Source of the DNA: Acidobacteriota bacterium
GTDB lineage: Bacteria > Acidobacteriota > Thermoanaerobaculia > Multivoradales > JAHEKO01
Direction: 5' to 3'
DNA length: 8,011 bases
Assembly (NCBI GenBank): GCA_029863825.1
Contig: JAOTUP010000067.1
Span: 1-8,011 of the forward strand
This document shows positions 6,230 to 8,011 of this stretch, piece after piece. The position numbers and the translations under genes were made by a program. The notes under the pieces were generated by a model, which saw nothing but the letters and a program-made list of their open reading frames with translations, was not told the origin of the DNA and ran no database searches. Each line of letters starts with the position of its first letter. The stretch's first letter is position 1.

Positions 6230-7795
6230 TCAGGCAGAGTCCTTTACTAGGATGGTCTCGAGCTCCTCGAGAGAGCGGCCCTTGGTTTCGGGCAGAACCA
6301 GAACCACGAACACCAGGCCGATGGCGGCAAAGAGCCCGTAGATCAGGAACGTGGTAGCGCTCCCGAAGTTGGCGAGCTCCCAGGGGAAGACGAGCTGCAC
6401 GCCAAAGCTGACAGCCGAGTTGATCAGGCCCACGAATGAAATCGCGATCCCCCGGATCCGGTTTGGGAAAAGCTCCGAGAAGAGCACCCACATGACCGGG
6501 CCGATGGACACGGCGAACGAGGCCACGAAGCCCAGCACGCCGAAGAGCACCAACCAGGGATTCATCGCGATCGCCGCGTTGATGAAGTTGGACTCGTACT
6601 GCGTGGCAAGCTCGTCCCCAAGAGCGCCCCGGAGGGCCTCCTTGAACTCCACGTCGCTCCCGAACGTAGTGTCCTGGAGATCCGCTACGGCTGGGACGTT
6701 GACCTCAGCCGGCAGCTTCGCCAGATCATCACCGGTGATCGTGTAGGAAGCCGAGGAAAACCCGAACGCCAGCACGGACATGGACACGGCAATGCCGAAC
6801 AGGCCGAAGACGAGCAATGGCTTGCGACCGATCCGGTCAATGAACAGCATCGCGACGACCGTGAACACCAGGTTGATCAGCCCCACGAGCACCGCCTGCG
6901 CAAAGGACGCGTCCGTTCCGATGCCCGACTGCTCGAAGATCATCGGCGCGTAGAAGAACACCGCGTTGATGCCCGTGGCTTGCTGAATGATCGCCACCAC
7001 GACTCCGATCGTGAGGACGAGCTTCATCGCCGGGGCGAAAAGCTCCATCACGGAGACCTTCTCCCGACCGGCATCCTTGGCAAGACTGGCGTGGATCTCG
7101 TCGAGCTCCTCCCGGGCTTCGGCTTCCCCGACGGCACTTGTGAGGATCTTCCGGGCCTCCTCCTCCTGCCCCTCGAGCAGAAGCCAGCGAGGGCTCTCAG
7201 GCACGAAGAACAGGCCGAAGAAGTACAGGACGGCGGGCAGCGTCTCCAGTCCCAGCATCCATCGCCAGTTGTACTCGTCGAACATGAGGGACTGCGCCCA
7301 GCCGGCGTCCGATTGGCCCAGCTGCAGGATCATGTAGTTGGTGAAAAAGGCCGCCGAGATTCCGACGACGATATTGAGCTGGTTGAAAGACACCATGCGT
7401 CCGCGCTCGGTCGGCGGCGCGATCTCCGCGATGTACATCGGCGCGATGATCAGCGAAGCGCCGACGCCCAGACCGCCGATCATGCGAGCGATCACCAGGA
7501 CGACGAAGGTTGGAGCAAGTGCCGACGCGATGGCGGAGACGGCATACAGGATCGCGGCCAGGAACAGCACCTTCCGGCGCCCGATCCGGTCACTGAGCGG
7601 TCCGGAGAGCATCATCGCCAGGGTGGCCGTGAGCGTGAGCGAACTGACGGCCCACCCGAGCTCGATCTTGCTCAGGTCGAACTGCGGCTCGATGAACTTG
7701 ACGACGCCGGAGATCACGGAGGCGTCAAAGCCCATGAGGAAACCGCCCCCCGCGACGGTGAGCGCGACTCGCATGACATACCGGTACTTGCTCAT
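6230..7795 (-). CDS. MFS sugar-porter family transporter (xylose/glucose:H+ symporter type)
   Basis: This is a 521-residue inner-membrane protein with 12 predicted membrane segments and nearly every sugar-porter signature in order: GFDASVISG in TM1 (22-30), GPLSDRIGRRKVL between TM2 and TM3 (65-77), ER-GR after TM4 (130-133), PESPRWLL after TM6 (199-206), QQATGINAVFFYAP in TM7 (271-284), DRIGRKPLL between TM8 and TM9 (320-328), GPVMWVLFSELFPNRIRG in TM10 (432-449) and PETKGRSLEE at the C-terminus (502-511). QQ..GIN is the sugar-contacting motif known from XylE and GLUT proteins. A predicted hydrophilic loop of about 60 residues (~348-408) separates TM9 from TM10; it accounts for the extra length over ~460-490-residue relatives. 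ATG 7795 has AGGAG (7801-7805) 5 bases upstream. The substrate is probably a hexose or pentose taken up with protons. It is divergent from the partial gene at the right edge and may serve the same sugar-utilisation programme as the symporter. Confidence 0.93.
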   Translation of the reverse strand: MSKYRYVMRVALTVAGGGFLMGFDASVISGVVKFIEPQFDLSKIELGWAVSSLTLTATLAMMLSGPLSDRIGRRKVLFLAAILYAVSAIASALAPTFVVLVIARMIGGLGVGASLIIAPMYIAEIAPPTERGRMVSFNQLNIVVGISAAFFTNYMILQLGQSDAGWAQSLMFDEYNWRWMLGLETLPAVLYFFGLFFVPESPRWLLLEGQEEEARKILTSAVGEAEAREELDEIHASLAKDAGREKVSVMELFAPAMKLVLTIGVVVAIIQQATGINAVFFYAPMIFEQSGIGTDASFAQAVLVGLINLVFTVVAMLFIDRIGRKPLLVFGLFGIAVSMSVLAFGFSSASYTITGDDLAKLPAEVNVPAVADLQDTTFGSDVEFKEALRGALGDELATQYESNFINAAIAMNPWLVLFGVLGFVASFAVSIGPVMWVLFSELFPNRIRGIAISFVGLINSAVSFGVQLVFPWELANFGSATTFLIYGLFAAIGLVFVVLVLPETKGRSLEELETILVKDSA

Positions 7796-7938
7796 AGAGA
7801 CTCCTGGGTGATTACGCGACGGGCCCGATCACGCCTCCATGGCGTGTCGCGTTCTGTATAGGTCAGGTGAACTGCTGCGTTAGCTTACAGCAAAGAAAGG
7901 CACTGGTTGCCATAGCGGCCGATCAGCTGTGTCCTCTG
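7796..7938. promoter_or_regulatory. Divergent intergenic region upstream of the sugar porter and the right-edge gene
   Basis: This 143-bp gap must hold promoters for both directions. Beyond the sugar-porter ribosome binding site (7801-7805) I see a leftward TATACA (minus strand of 7855-7860) that could be a -10, but no acceptable -35 at 16-18 bases. An A/G-rich AAAGAAAGG (7892-7900) lies in the rightward direction but too far from the ATG candidates to act as their ribosome binding site. Confidence 0.3.
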
Positions 7939-8011
7939 ATGACTATGGACGATCACGTTCAGCTCCTGGACACGACGCTCCGAAACAGTGAGCAAATCTG
8001 TCACGTTTCCT
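7939..8011 (+). CDS. N-terminus of an HMGL-like / 2-isopropylmalate-synthase-family enzyme, cut by the window edge
   Basis: From ATG 7939 the frame reads 24 residues to the edge, including VQLLDTTLRNSEQICHVS. This closely resembles the first beta-strand of the HMGL-like TIM-barrel family (2-isopropylmalate, citramalate and homocitrate synthases), whose entry motif is L-D-T-T-L-R-D-G-E-Q near the N-terminus. Those enzymes condense acetyl-CoA with a 2-oxo acid. In the family the Asp after Arg is a divalent-metal ligand; here it is Asn, followed by Ser instead of Gly. The start could also be ATG 7945, two codons later, and the frame is open further upstream, including GTG 7867. Neither ATG has a good ribosome binding site. 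The family call rests on one motif from a fragment, so it is tentative. The gene diverges from the sugar porter. Confidence 0.45.
   Translation, partial: MTMDDHVQLLDTTLRNSEQICHVS

Noticed and set aside
7855..7860. TATACA as a leftward -10 for the sugar porter
   Set aside because: No acceptable -35 hexamer at 16-18 bases and no extended -10, so it is not called as a promoter.
6980..7861. Long plus-strand open frame (293 codons) opposite the sugar porter
   Set aside because: It is rich in Asp, Arg, His and Glu, an antisense shadow of a hydrophobic gene, with no recognisable motif.
1..8011. CRISPR array, tRNA/rRNA genes, transposase or toxin-antitoxin or defence system
   Set aside because: No regularly spaced repeats, no cloverleaf or rRNA signatures and no recognisable mobile-element or defence protein motifs were seen on either strand.

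Overview
This looks like chromosomal DNA from a Gram-negative bacterium with fairly high GC. The evidence is a 16-stranded-type outer-membrane porin with a Sec signal and a C-terminal Phe, GC-rich codon use, GTG starts and clear AGGAGG ribosome binding sites. I cannot name the taxon with confidence. The mix of phosphorylase, GPH symporter and sugar porter would fit an environmental or marine Acidobacteriota-like or proteobacterial heterotroph, but that is a guess.

Layout: (1) 1-2253 (+), the 3' part of a large cytoplasmic glycoside-phosphorylase-like protein (six-hairpin / GH94-type fold). Its frame is open at the left edge. (2) 2329-3774 (+), a GPH-family (MelB-like) sugar:cation symporter 75 bp downstream, probably in the same operon. 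(3) 3775-3898, a convergent intergenic gap filled by a 13-bp tandem duplication and a 28-bp-arm imperfect inverted repeat, acting as a terminator, a dispersed palindromic element, or both. (4) 3899-5074 (-), an OprO/OprP-type porin with a GTG start. (5) 5075-5260, a divergent control region with a perfect 10-bp direct repeat. (6) 5261-5512 (+), the first ~75 residues of a MalT/LuxR-type (LAL) regulator, cut off and with a damaged Walker A motif, so a gene remnant. (7) 5509-6042 (+), a small secreted protein of unknown function whose ATG overlaps the remnant's stop (ATGA). (8) 6230-7795 (-), an MFS sugar-porter (xylose/glucose type) with a long loop between TM9 and TM10. (9) 7939 to the right edge (+), the first 24 codons of what looks like an HMGL-like / 2-isopropylmalate-synthase-family enzyme, divergent from the sugar porter.

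How the genes could work together: the porin admits small glycans or anions through the outer membrane, the GPH symporter brings a di- or oligosaccharide into the cytoplasm, and the phosphorylase-like enzyme splits it with phosphate to a sugar-1-phosphate. The sugar porter would take up monosaccharides. This is a carbohydrate-uptake neighbourhood of recognisable families. The least explained items are the intergenic repeats, the regulator remnant fused tail-to-head to an orphan secreted protein, and the altered metal-site motif at the right edge. I see no CRISPR array, tRNA, rRNA, transposase or obvious defence system.
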